64,000 nucleotides of DNA, taken from positions 32,646 through 96,645 of the forward strand of contig JAUICZ010000006.1 in assembly GCA_030429205.1 (NCBI GenBank), given 5' to 3'. The notes under the pieces are model-generated. The model was not told where the DNA came from and ran no database searches. It saw only the letters and a list, made by a program, of their open reading frames with translations. This DNA comes from Bacteroidia bacterium. Lineage in GTDB: Bacteria > Bacteroidota > Bacteroidia > Chitinophagales > Chitinophagaceae. Both the position numbers and the translations under genes were made by a program. Shown one piece after another: positions 17,170 through 25,172 of this stretch; the first letter of the stretch is position 1, and every line of letters starts with the position of its first letter.

Positions 17170-18288
17170 ATGGCCAGTAGCACAAAAATACTAACTATTG
17201 CACCCTATAAATTTTTACCTGCACATAGTGGAGGACATAAGGGTATTGCCTTATTCCACCATTATTTAGGAAAGATCTGTACTGACCATGTTATTAGTAC
17301 AATAAACAATGCTGATAACAACTTCTCATTTACACTACATAAAATTTTTCCTGATAAACCATATAGATATATACCAAGGTTCTCTTTATCAAAAATTGAA
17401 AAGATAGCTGCTGATAACAACTGTACTCATATCATTTGTGAGCATCCTTATATGAGCTTTACCGCAATCGCGCTTTCTAAAAAGTTAGACATTCCATGGT
17501 ATAGCCATTCACATAATATTGAATCAGAACGATTCAAATCATTAGGGAAGCCATGGTGGCCTTTGCTACACAAGTACGAAAAATATGCTATGCAAAAAGC
17601 TAATGGCGTTTTCTTCAAAACTGTTGAAGATGCAGATTGGGCAATAAAAAACTATAAACTATCATCAAAAAAGTGCCATATAGTACCTTTTGGCACAGAA
17701 CACAGTTCTATTCCACAAAAAAACGATCAAACAAAAAAAGACTTTGCTAAAGCAAACGACATAGACCATGGTAAACCATGGTTATATTTTTTAGGGGCAC
17801 TTAGCTATAAGCCAAACGAAGATGCCGTAACCTATATTATCAATGAAATTGCTCCACGATTAAAAGAAAAGAAGATAGAAGTAGAAATACTAGTTGCAGG
17901 AAAAGGTCTTAATGAAACATTGATAAATCAAATAAAGTCGTATAATAATATTCACCACCTGGGCTTTGTACCTGATCTTAAAGACTTTTTAAACGCATGC
18001 GATATTATGCTCAACCCGGTAATGACCGGAGGCGGCATTAAAACAAAAGCCATAGAAGCACTAGAATACAATAAATCTGTTATCAGCTCTTATAATGGCG
18101 CAGCAGGCATATCACAAATAGCATGCGGAAATAAGCTATTGGTTGCAGAAAATTACGACTGGGATGCATTTACAGATAACGTTAATACTGCAATAAACAA
18201 CCCTATTGACACTCCTGACAGTTTTTATGAAATGTACTACTGGGGTAATATTGCAGAAAACACCTTGAAATTCATTACTCTCCACTAG
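17170..18288 (+). CDS. GT4-type glycosyltransferase
   Basis: This glycosyltransferase group 1 (GT-B fold) enzyme has about 372 residues. It transfers a sugar from an activated donor in the cytoplasm; the acceptor is unknown. The N-terminal domain begins KILTIAPYKFLPAHSGGHKG, and the C-terminal donor-binding part includes WLYFLGALSYKPNEDA, VAGKGL, HHLGFVPDL and NPVMTGGGIKTKAIEAL. The ATG at 17170 fits the family N terminus; GTG 17143 and ATG 17149 upstream are alternatives. It follows the Omp85-type gene closely. Its last 14 bases overlap the convergent DUF4159 gene. Confidence 0.85.
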   Translation: MASSTKILTIAPYKFLPAHSGGHKGIALFHHYLGKICTDHVISTINNADNNFSFTLHKIFPDKPYRYIPRFSLSKIEKIAADNNCTHIICEHPYMSFTAIALSKKLDIPWYSHSHNIESERFKSLGKPWWPLLHKYEKYAMQKANGVFFKTVEDADWAIKNYKLSSKKCHIVPFGTEHSSIPQKNDQTKKDFAKANDIDHGKPWLYFLGALSYKPNEDAVTYIINEIAPRLKEKKIEVEILVAGKGLNETLINQIKSYNNIHHLGFVPDLKDFLNACDIMLNPVMTGGGIKTKAIEALEYNKSVISSYNGAAGISQIACGNKLLVAENYDWDAFTDNVNTAINNPIDTPDSFYEMYYWGNIAENTLKFITLH

Positions 18289-18943
18289 TGTCGCCTACAA
18301 GTGCATAATAAACAATATTAGCTCCCATTTGCAACGCTTTTACATGAGCTTCATTAGTGTCTCTGTGCACTTCCGGGTCTTCCCACCCATCCCCCAGGTC
18401 TGTTTCTGTAGTATACAAGCAAACTAACCTACCCTCGATAAATATACCATAAGCTTTAGGTGCTTTGCTATCGTGCTCATGTATTTTAGGCAACCCATTC
18501 GAAAACACAAATGGTCTTTTATAAATACTATGCGAATATGGCACCTCTACTAATTCTGCATTGGGAAATACCTTCTTGAGAGCAGGCCGGACGTACTCAT
18601 CTAAACCATAATTATCATCAATATGCAAAAAGCCACCCCCCAATAAATAGTTACGAAGGTTTTGAACCTCATCTTCAGATACAGCCCACCGACCGTGACC
18701 AGTCATGTGCAAAAAAGCATAATTGAATATATCAGGGCTTCCAATTTCAACTTTTGCCTCATCTACACCAAAACTAGTTTCTAATTTCTGGTTACAATAC
18801 TGTGCTAAATTTTTTAATGCCGTAGGGTTAGCGTACCAGTCTCCACCGCCTCCATATACCAATAAGCCAAGCTTCAAGTTTTGTGCTTTTGCCCCACACA
18901 ACGAAAACAATAACAGTAAAGTAAACACTACTTTTTTAAGCAT
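18275..18943 (-). CDS. Exported DUF4159-family protein
   Basis: This protein has 222 residues with a signal peptide ending AKAQ. DUF4159 features are YGGGGDWYANPTALKNL, HMTGHGRWAVSEDEV and RNYLLGGGFLHIDDNYG, followed by LVCLYTTETDLGDGWEDP. The fold resembles glutamine-amidotransferase-like Rossmann proteins, with no proven activity. Homologues often sit near MoxR/aerotolerance genes, but none are here. The gene overlaps the end of rsmE by eight bases (the ATG lies within its last codons), so it is translated from the same transcript. At its 3' end it overlaps the glycosyltransferase gene. Confidence 0.82.
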   Translation of the reverse strand: MLKKVVFTLLLLFSLCGAKAQNLKLGLLVYGGGGDWYANPTALKNLAQYCNQKLETSFGVDEAKVEIGSPDIFNYAFLHMTGHGRWAVSEDEVQNLRNYLLGGGFLHIDDNYGLDEYVRPALKKVFPNAELVEVPYSHSIYKRPFVFSNGLPKIHEHDSKAPKAYGIFIEGRLVCLYTTETDLGDGWEDPEVHRDTNEAHVKALQMGANIVYYALVGDTSGE

Positions 18944-19655
18944 GATTAATCATATTAAAATACGCACAAACTGTCACAGCAGCCGTTTCAGTCCTTAGCC
19001 TATTTTTACCTAATGAGATACTTTTAAAACTACTTGAATTTAGCATATTTACCTCGTCTTCTGTAAAATCTCCCTCAGGTCCAATTAACAATAACGTTTC
19101 TTTTTGTTTTTCTATTTCATTAATACTGATGCGCTCCAAGTCATCAATACAATGTGCTACTAACTTTTGCGAGACATCTGTATAACTTTCTAAAATACTC
19201 GCAATGGTTTTAGGTTGCGATAGTTCTGGTATATAGTATTGTTGAGATTGCATTACAGCAGATTGGATGATCCCTTTCCACCTATCAAAACGATAATTAT
19301 TCCGCTCGCTTCTTTTGGTTTGTAACGGAATAATCGAACATACGCCCAGCTCTGTTGCCTTTTCTAATACCCATTCATTACGGTTATTGTTTTTTGTAAA
19401 GGCGACTGCTAAATGTAGTTTAGGTTCTAAGCTATCATACTGTTTAACTGTGTCCAACAATACATGGCACTTCTTTTTTTGTGCAACAGAAATGGTTGCC
19501 TCAGCTAAAAAGCCCGCTCCATTTGTTAACTGGATCTTATCTCCTACTCCCTTTCTAAGTACTTGTACAATATGCTTAGCCTCGTTCTCTCCTAAAGCAA
19601 TCTCTTCTCCTAATACTAAAGCACCTTTGTAATAAAATAAAAAAGCCTGTGACAT
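18936..19655 (-). CDS. rsmE: 16S rRNA m3U1498 methyltransferase
   Basis: This is a 239-residue SPOUT-class methyltransferase that methylates U1498 of 16S rRNA with S-adenosylmethionine. The N-terminal PUA-like part begins FLFYYKGALVL, then NEAKHIVQVLRKGVGD. The knot region carries VLEKATELGV, LLIGPEGDFTEDEV and SISLGKNRLRTETAA. The ATG is well supported because FYY is conserved near the family N terminus. This start codon lies in the loop of an intrinsic terminator hairpin. The sigma-factor gene ends 31 bases upstream, and DUF4159 overlaps the 3' end. Confidence 0.93.
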   Translation of the reverse strand: MSQAFLFYYKGALVLGEEIALGENEAKHIVQVLRKGVGDKIQLTNGAGFLAEATISVAQKKKCHVLLDTVKQYDSLEPKLHLAVAFTKNNNRNEWVLEKATELGVCSIIPLQTKRSERNNYRFDRWKGIIQSAVMQSQQYYIPELSQPKTIASILESYTDVSQKLVAHCIDDLERISINEIEKQKETLLLIGPEGDFTEDEVNMLNSSSFKSISLGKNRLRTETAAVTVCAYFNMINHA

Positions 19656-19664
19656 AGCACAGGC
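19634..19664 (-). terminator. Terminator hairpin containing the rsmE start codon
   Basis: On the minus strand GCCTGTG (19664-19658), loop CTATGT, CACAGGC (19651-19645) is followed by TTTTTTATTTTATT. The loop contains the rsmE ATG (19655-19653), and the U tract encodes residues 5-9 of RsmE. Confidence 0.8.
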
Positions 19665-19686
19665 AAGATAATCAAAAAAGGCACTG

Positions 19687-20271
19687 TCAGCGTAATACGA
19701 GGTTTTTATCCTCTATCATCTTGCGCAAATTTATGAGACCATAACGCATACGACCTAATGCGGTATTTATACTTACTTTAGTCAAGTCTGATATTTCCTT
19801 AAAGCTTAACTCAGCATATATTCTCAAAACTATCACCTCTCTCTGCTCTTCCGGAAGTTCTTCTATCAGCCTTCTAATGCTGGCATGTGTTTGTCTTTTC
19901 TCAATTTCAGATGAAGCTCCTTCATCTACAGCTGATAATAACTCAGTAATATCTGTACCATCACTTAATGTTACGGGAACTGTTTGACGAACCTTTCTAA
20001 AATGGTCCATACATAGATTATGGGCTACACGCATGGCCCATGGTAAAAATTTGCCTTGCTCAGCATATTTACCAGATCTAATCGTTTTTATAATCTTGAC
20101 GAAAGTATCCTGAAAGATATCTTCAGATGTAAACTGATCTTTTACAAGCATATATATACTAGTAAAAATCTTGTCTTTGTACTTATGTATAAGCGCTTCT
20201 AGAGCAATAGAATTACCCTCTTTAAAAGCTTGCACAAGTTGTGCGTCTGTTTGTTGATGGATGGTTTGCAT
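19687..20271 (-). CDS. ECF-type RNA polymerase sigma factor
   Basis: This protein has 194 residues with only sigma regions 2 and 4. Region 2 (about 10-90) contains FKEGNSIALEALIHKY, FQDTFVKI and FLPWAMRVAHNLCMDHFRK. Region 4 (about 128-185) has LPEEQREVIVLRIYAELSFKEIS and a helix-turn-helix that ends GRMRYGL. It directs RNA polymerase to a set of promoters that cannot be told from this window. No anti-sigma gene is adjacent, so it belongs to the stand-alone, probably constitutively made class. rsmE follows after a terminator. Confidence 0.93.
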   Translation of the reverse strand: MQTIHQQTDAQLVQAFKEGNSIALEALIHKYKDKIFTSIYMLVKDQFTSEDIFQDTFVKIIKTIRSGKYAEQGKFLPWAMRVAHNLCMDHFRKVRQTVPVTLSDGTDITELLSAVDEGASSEIEKRQTHASIRRLIEELPEEQREVIVLRIYAELSFKEISDLTKVSINTALGRMRYGLINLRKMIEDKNLVLR

Positions 20272-20586
20272 AATCTTCTACCTGTTTAGGTACACATCAT
20301 TACATTTCGATAAATGTTTTATTTAATGTAGAAGTCTATGCTATATAAGATTTGCCTTTTAGTTATTAACGAATAATTATGTTAGTTATTGTTTGTTTGT
20401 GAAAATATTTTAACACAAACACCATACCAAAATTCATTGTATTTATAAAGATATATTAATCTCTATTCAAAAAGACAGTAAATATTGTTAAAGAGTTTGC
20501 CGTTATTGTTAAAAATGAAATTGACATGACAAACGAGAGCCTAGTAAACTAGGCTCTCTAAATATTAATTATATATCTACTAATCC
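20272..20586. other. Intergenic region, sigma-factor promoter side
   Basis: This 315-base A+T-rich gap lies between the sigma-factor start and the end of the choice-of-anchor I gene. Apart from the terminator at 20535-20558, I found no ORF, RNA gene or consensus -7 box. Confidence 0.5.
20535..20558 (-). terminator. Hairpin terminator after the choice-of-anchor I gene
   Basis: A perfect ten-pair stem, GAGAGCCTAG with CTAGGCTCTC, and loop TAAA. The minus-strand tail GTTTGTC is a poor U tract. Confidence 0.65.
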
Positions 20587-22719
20587 TTACTGTATTACAA
20601 CCTTCTCTACACGGAAACCATTAGCATGTAAAAAGTATATACCGCTGCTTAAGTTGCCTGTGTGTATCTTGCTTGTATTTTCAAACCTTACAGAAACTGT
20701 TCCATTTACATCATACAATACACCACTAACAGGCTGACTAAAGTACAACTCACCGTTTGTTGTCGGGTTAGGGTATACATTTAGTTTCTCAAGCTGATTC
20801 TCAAGATATGCAACTGACACTGGTGTGTATTCTACTTCATACACAGCCACTGTACCACTCACCTCGTTTGAAGATACTAAGTAGTAGCTATTACCTCTCT
20901 TAATGAACTTTAAGTCTTCAGGACCATTATCACCTCCAAAAGCTGAAGTATCACGTGTGTTGATATAATCAACAAATACAGGTGCAGACGGATTGCTTAC
21001 ATCATACACCATAACACCACCTATTCTTTCCAAACCAATAAAAGCATAAGTAGTATCGTTGATAACACCTGTTGTCACTGCTTCAGGCTCTGGACCTTTA
21101 TCATCACTTCTATCTTTAAAATCATTGTCATCATTACTACTGTTGAATATCTTTCCGATTTTCGGATCAACTGAAGTTATTTGCTCAAACTGGTCACCAC
21201 TGTTAAAAACCACGTTACCATTATTTGCATTCACTATTGAAAAGCTTCTTGATCCGTAAGAGTATATAATATCCACATCACCATCGTTATCGGTATCACC
21301 ATGTTGTGAAGTAGTTTTTAAACGCCCTAAACAATAATCTTCCTGGTATAAATCTGCTTCAGGAAATGCTGTTGGATCTAGTTTTAGATCTTTTACTCTT
21401 TCTTCTTCAGTATAAGGCTTATCGTAATCGCGTGCATCCCCCTCGTTAGCTAAAATCACATATGAAATACCGTTAGCAGTATATGGAGCAATAGCATCCG
21501 GCTGGTACATACCTCTTACAGGCCAGTTTGCTATTAATACTTCATCTGTCTTATTACTCGCATCTATGCCATTACCTGCCGCGCTGTGGTCAACTGTACC
21601 TAAACCCTCTATAGCGAAAATTGTACCTGAAGGGATATGCAATAAAGCGATAGCATTATTTTCTTGTAAAGCAACAACTGCAGTATCAGAAGTTTTGTTA
21701 ACTGCTATATATTCCGGCTCTAGATCTTCAGCTACTGTAGGGGTATTAAAGTTATCAAACAATCTTACACCCTTACCTTTTAAGGTAGCCACCTGAGCAT
21801 TAAATGCCGTAAATCTTGCGTGAGAAGATGTAGCACTTGCTGCACCATTTGATATGTCAACAATCGTTACCGAACCCTCAGGGTCAATTGTGTAATCATC
21901 GTTTGGCTCTCCTTCATTAGCAGTTAAGATATATTTTCCATCAGGAGTAAACGTGATCATATCCGGCAAGAAACCTGCTTTAACCTGCTTCAACAATACA
22001 CCGTTAGTATCTAACATTACAACAGAGCCACTATCTGTTTTAGGGCTTGCTTGTACTGCAACAGCGACAACACCATTTTTTACAGCAACAGAGTTAATAC
22101 CACCACCGTATGCAGACATATCAACTGAATCTATTTTGGTAGGTGATGCAGGGTTTGCAAAACTTAATATTTGAATTACATTTTTCTCTGAATTAACTAC
22201 AAACAATCTGTTTGAAACACTATCGTAAGCTAATATCTCAGCAGAAGAACCACTTTGTGGCATTGTATACCTCCCTAAAAACTTCAAGCCGATGTTCTTT
22301 CTTGCTACAGGAGCTTTATAATCGTTGTCTTTTATATACACTACAGTGTTCTCATCGCCGATACTACCATTTGTAGCGTTAGTTAACCTTATAGCAAAGT
22401 ATTCTGCAGCTTCGCTTGCCGCATCATTAACAACATTTATGTCTACATATTGAGTATCAGGGTCTGGAGTTGTTGCGGGAAATGTCAATTGGGTAGTAGC
22501 TAATGTGTAATCACTGCTAGATGCAGTACCAAAATTATTAACTACAGTAATATCTACCGTTGTAGGGTTTGCGTTTTTGTTCTTAACTATTACGGCAACC
22601 TTTACAGTTCCTGCTGCTTCGTCAACAATTAGCACCTCATCTTTCATGTTAATGTCTTGCGCATCAACACTCAATGCGACACTAAATAACGCACTTAATG
22701 TTAGTATCAGTTTTTTCAT
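20587..22719 (-). CDS. Calx-beta and choice-of-anchor I protein with T9SS sorting domain
   Basis: The ATG at 22719 (signal peptide MKKLILTLSALFSVAL to VDAQ) is chosen over an upstream start 36 bases earlier; the product has 710 residues. A Calx-beta domain (about 20-135) ends EYFAIRLTNATNGSIGDENTVVYIKDND. A choice-of-anchor I beta-propeller follows, with FTPDGKYILTANEGEPNDDYTIDPEGSVTIVD and FIGLERIGGVMVYDVSNP. The end (LNVYPNPTTNGELYF to EKVVIQ) is a type A T9SS domain. It is therefore a secreted or surface-bound calcium-binding propeller. Its enzymatic activity is unknown, although some relatives are annotated as phosphatase- or esterase-like. Confidence 0.83.
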   Translation of the reverse strand: MKKLILTLSALFSVALSVDAQDINMKDEVLIVDEAAGTVKVAVIVKNKNANPTTVDITVVNNFGTASSSDYTLATTQLTFPATTPDPDTQYVDINVVNDAASEAAEYFAIRLTNATNGSIGDENTVVYIKDNDYKAPVARKNIGLKFLGRYTMPQSGSSAEILAYDSVSNRLFVVNSEKNVIQILSFANPASPTKIDSVDMSAYGGGINSVAVKNGVVAVAVQASPKTDSGSVVMLDTNGVLLKQVKAGFLPDMITFTPDGKYILTANEGEPNDDYTIDPEGSVTIVDISNGAASATSSHARFTAFNAQVATLKGKGVRLFDNFNTPTVAEDLEPEYIAVNKTSDTAVVALQENNAIALLHIPSGTIFAIEGLGTVDHSAAGNGIDASNKTDEVLIANWPVRGMYQPDAIAPYTANGISYVILANEGDARDYDKPYTEEERVKDLKLDPTAFPEADLYQEDYCLGRLKTTSQHGDTDNDGDVDIIYSYGSRSFSIVNANNGNVVFNSGDQFEQITSVDPKIGKIFNSSNDDNDFKDRSDDKGPEPEAVTTGVINDTTYAFIGLERIGGVMVYDVSNPSAPVFVDYINTRDTSAFGGDNGPEDLKFIKRGNSYYLVSSNEVSGTVAVYEVEYTPVSVAYLENQLEKLNVYPNPTTNGELYFSQPVSGVLYDVNGTVSVRFENTSKIHTGNLSSGIYFLHANGFRVEKVVIQ

Positions 22720-22842
22720 AAGATTATATTTTCTGCAAAAAACCGAACCAAACATTATGGAAACAACTGTTTAAAAAGTGTTCATGTAAACTTTTAGTTT
22801 TCGTAACAATGAGTTGTACATGGCTTAATGTTTAATTAACAA

Positions 22843-22870
22843 AACGGATATTGAAGACTCAATACCCGTT
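22843..22870 (-). terminator. Hairpin terminator after the small basic protein gene
   Basis: Twelve-base arms (22843-22854 with 22859-22870) with one G.U pair in the minus-strand RNA and loop GTCT. The tail TTGTTAATTAAA is moderately U-rich. Confidence 0.6.
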
Positions 22871-22897
22871 AATAAACCCACCTAACCTATATTATAA

Positions 22898-23194
22898 TTA
22901 TCTGCAAACTCTTCTGGTATTTCTATCATGCTTCTGGTAATAAATATTCCTATTAAAGTTTCGTTGTGCACGATTAATAATTACCTTTTCACGAGGAGTG
23001 ACACGACCATCTGCTCTTGCCAAATGTTTTAATGAATGAACGTGAGCTTTTTGCACTCTCAACATCCTTGCCTCTTTAGGCGTAAGTTGCCCTGTCTTAA
23101 CACCGTGCTTAATACGAGGGTTTGAATGAGCAATTGCAGTTTGAATCGTCAACAAAGCAACTGCGATCATAAATACTGTTTTTACTCTTTTCAT
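22898..23194 (-). CDS. Small exported basic protein, function unknown
   Basis: This protein has 98 residues with a signal peptide (MKRVKTVFMIAVALL to AIA). The mature part is very rich in Arg, Lys and His: KHGVKTGQLTPKEARMLRVQ, KHLARADGRVTPREK and RNFNRNIYYQKHD. Similar small proteins occur in Bacteroidota. The pattern of two helices around ADGxVTPRE looks like a tellurite-resistance TerB-type or EF-hand-like turn, but I cannot assign it. It is a single gene between the choice-of-anchor I protein and ftsZ, with its own hairpin. Confidence 0.7.
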   Translation of the reverse strand: MKRVKTVFMIAVALLTIQTAIAHSNPRIKHGVKTGQLTPKEARMLRVQKAHVHSLKHLARADGRVTPREKVIINRAQRNFNRNIYYQKHDRNTRRVCR

Positions 23195-23265
23195 TTTCTA
23201 CTCCATTTTGTTCACAAGTAAGACCTGTAATAAACAAAGTAGTTTAACGATCAACTGTTAAATAA

Positions 23266-23295
23266 AAACAAAAGCTCCTGCTAAAAAGCAGGAGC
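23266..23295 (-). terminator. Terminator of the dcw cluster, after ftsZ
   Basis: GCTCCTGC (23274-23281), loop TAAAAA, GCAGGAGC (23288-23295). On the minus strand it is followed by TTTTGTTTTTATTT, so it is a canonical intrinsic terminator. Confidence 0.9.
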
Positions 23296-23329
23296 ATCTT
23301 GCAATATGAAGTATAACAAAAGAGACTAG

Positions 23330-25099
23330 TTAATCAGGCTTATCACCATTTAGAAAAGTGTTCAACGAGTTAATATTCCCATCTTCTTTCTTTTCATCAT
23401 CATTATTACTCACCGTATATCCACTGTAAAACGTATCAGACGATGCGACAGTGTTATTATCTATATTGACGTTTTTTCTTACATAAGCCGGAACATTTTC
23501 TATGTCATCATCGTTATGATCAGACTTTACATCAAAACTCATTCTTCTCAATCTCTCTGCACGCTCTTCCAATGCACGTTTCTGTTGCTCAAACCTTTCC
23601 TTTTCTTCTATTTCATGTTGAGTCATTTCGCGCTGTTGCGAAACATTATTATTTGTCTCGTTCACTGCAGCATTAGCATCCAACTCAAAAGTATTTTCCT
23701 GATCATTTTTCACTACCAACTGAAACTCATTTTCATTTTCCTCCATGTCCTCTTCCACCTGTTGCTGCATCATGTATGGAGATTCAGCATCAGATACTTC
23801 TTGCTCAGGCTCACTACTTACCTCATCAGACATTTCTACATCTTCACCAGGCATGATCAATTCTATACGTTCACGAGTGTCATCTTTCTCTTCCTTACTA
23901 TCAGTTGATGTTGGGAATGATGGTTTTGCATCAATAGTCACAGAACCGGTCTGAACAACAGGTACATCTTCCACTAATTTAGGCGCGAGTGTATCTTCTT
24001 TAGGCTGCTCTGAAATTTCATCAGAACTGGCCTTCGAACCTGACACTGAATTATCACCAGCAACCGGCTGCTTCAGTTCCATTATCACCTTTTCAGGTTC
24101 ATTTTTTCTGGCAGGCATCTCAGAATCAATATCCTTGTGGCTAAAGCCTGTCGCTATAATAGTTACACCGATGCTATCACCAAGGTTAGGATCGTGTCCC
24201 ATACCTAGTATCACATCACAATCATCTCCGGCTTGTTGTTGTACATATGCTTGTATAGCTTCTGCCTCATCCATTGTATGTTCATGCTCACCTTCTGCAG
24301 AAGTAATATTCAACAAAATCCATTTCGCACCATTTATCTCATTATCATTCAATAGTGGAGAGCTTAGCGCTTCTTCAACCGCCTGCAGAGCTCTGTTCTC
24401 TCCTGACACTGTAGAATTACCTAAGATAGCTACACCGCCATCCCTCATGACAGTACAAACATCAGCGAAGTCAACATTTATTGATCCCGTTGTACTAATA
24501 ACATCTGTTATACATTTTGCTGCAGTAGCTAGTACATTATCCGCTTGTGCAAATGCCTTTGTAAACGGCAAGTTACCATACTGCTGGCGTAGTTTATCAT
24601 TAGAGATGATCAATATAGTATCAACATTCTCACGCATCCTTTCTATACCTGCCTGAGCTTGCTTCATTCGCTTACGTCCTTCATAAGAGAAAGGAGTTGT
24701 CACAATACCGACAGTTAAGATGTCTAGGTCCTTACATACTTTTGCAACAACAGGGGCTCCACCGGTACCGGTTCCGCCTCCCATTCCAGCTGTAATAAAG
24801 GCCATTTTAGTGTTCACTTCCAATATCTTCGAAATATCTTCGAAGCTTTCCTCGCAGGCTTGTTTACCTATTTCAGGATTAGCTCCAGCTCCCAGCCCTT
24901 GTGTAAGGTGTGGTCCCAATTGTACCTTATTGGCCACAGGGCTTAGTGTTAATGCTTGAGAATCTGTGTTGCAGACTACAAAGTCTACGCCGTCAATTCC
25001 TAGGCTATGCATGTAGTTTACCGCATTGCTACCGCCTCCACCTACGCCTATCACCTTTATAATAGATGACTTGTTTTTAGGACTTTCAAAGTGTATCAT
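23330..25099 (-). CDS. ftsZ: Cell division GTPase FtsZ, long C-terminal form
   Basis: FtsZ polymerises at midcell and organises the division ring. The tubulin signature GGGTGTGG lies at 107-114, preceded by IKVIGVGGGGSNAVNYM at 14-30. The core ends near 320. The remaining 270 residues form a long acidic, Glu/Gln-rich linker ending in ENVPAYVRKNV (534-544) and a final INSLNTFLNGDKPD, against about 65 residues after the core in E. coli. Bacteroidota FtsZ is typically long, and VPAYVRK corresponds to the conserved IPAFLRR-type peptide. The gene follows ftsA by 73 bases and is the last in the cluster. Confidence 0.97.
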   Translation of the reverse strand: MIHFESPKNKSSIIKVIGVGGGGSNAVNYMHSLGIDGVDFVVCNTDSQALTLSPVANKVQLGPHLTQGLGAGANPEIGKQACEESFEDISKILEVNTKMAFITAGMGGGTGTGGAPVVAKVCKDLDILTVGIVTTPFSYEGRKRMKQAQAGIERMRENVDTILIISNDKLRQQYGNLPFTKAFAQADNVLATAAKCITDVISTTGSINVDFADVCTVMRDGGVAILGNSTVSGENRALQAVEEALSSPLLNDNEINGAKWILLNITSAEGEHEHTMDEAEAIQAYVQQQAGDDCDVILGMGHDPNLGDSIGVTIIATGFSHKDIDSEMPARKNEPEKVIMELKQPVAGDNSVSGSKASSDEISEQPKEDTLAPKLVEDVPVVQTGSVTIDAKPSFPTSTDSKEEKDDTRERIELIMPGEDVEMSDEVSSEPEQEVSDAESPYMMQQQVEEDMEENENEFQLVVKNDQENTFELDANAAVNETNNNVSQQREMTQHEIEEKERFEQQKRALEERAERLRRMSFDVKSDHNDDDIENVPAYVRKNVNIDNNTVASSDTFYSGYTVSNNDDEKKEDGNINSLNTFLNGDKPD

Positions 25100-25172
25100 A
25101 CGATTTCAGTTTTTGTTGGGTTAGTAAATTGTACAGTTAGTAAGTATATAATTGATGGTTAGTACTTCTTTT

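Noticed and set aside
19687..20271. Sigma/anti-sigma pair
   Set aside because: No membrane anti-sigma gene lies on either side of the sigma-factor gene.
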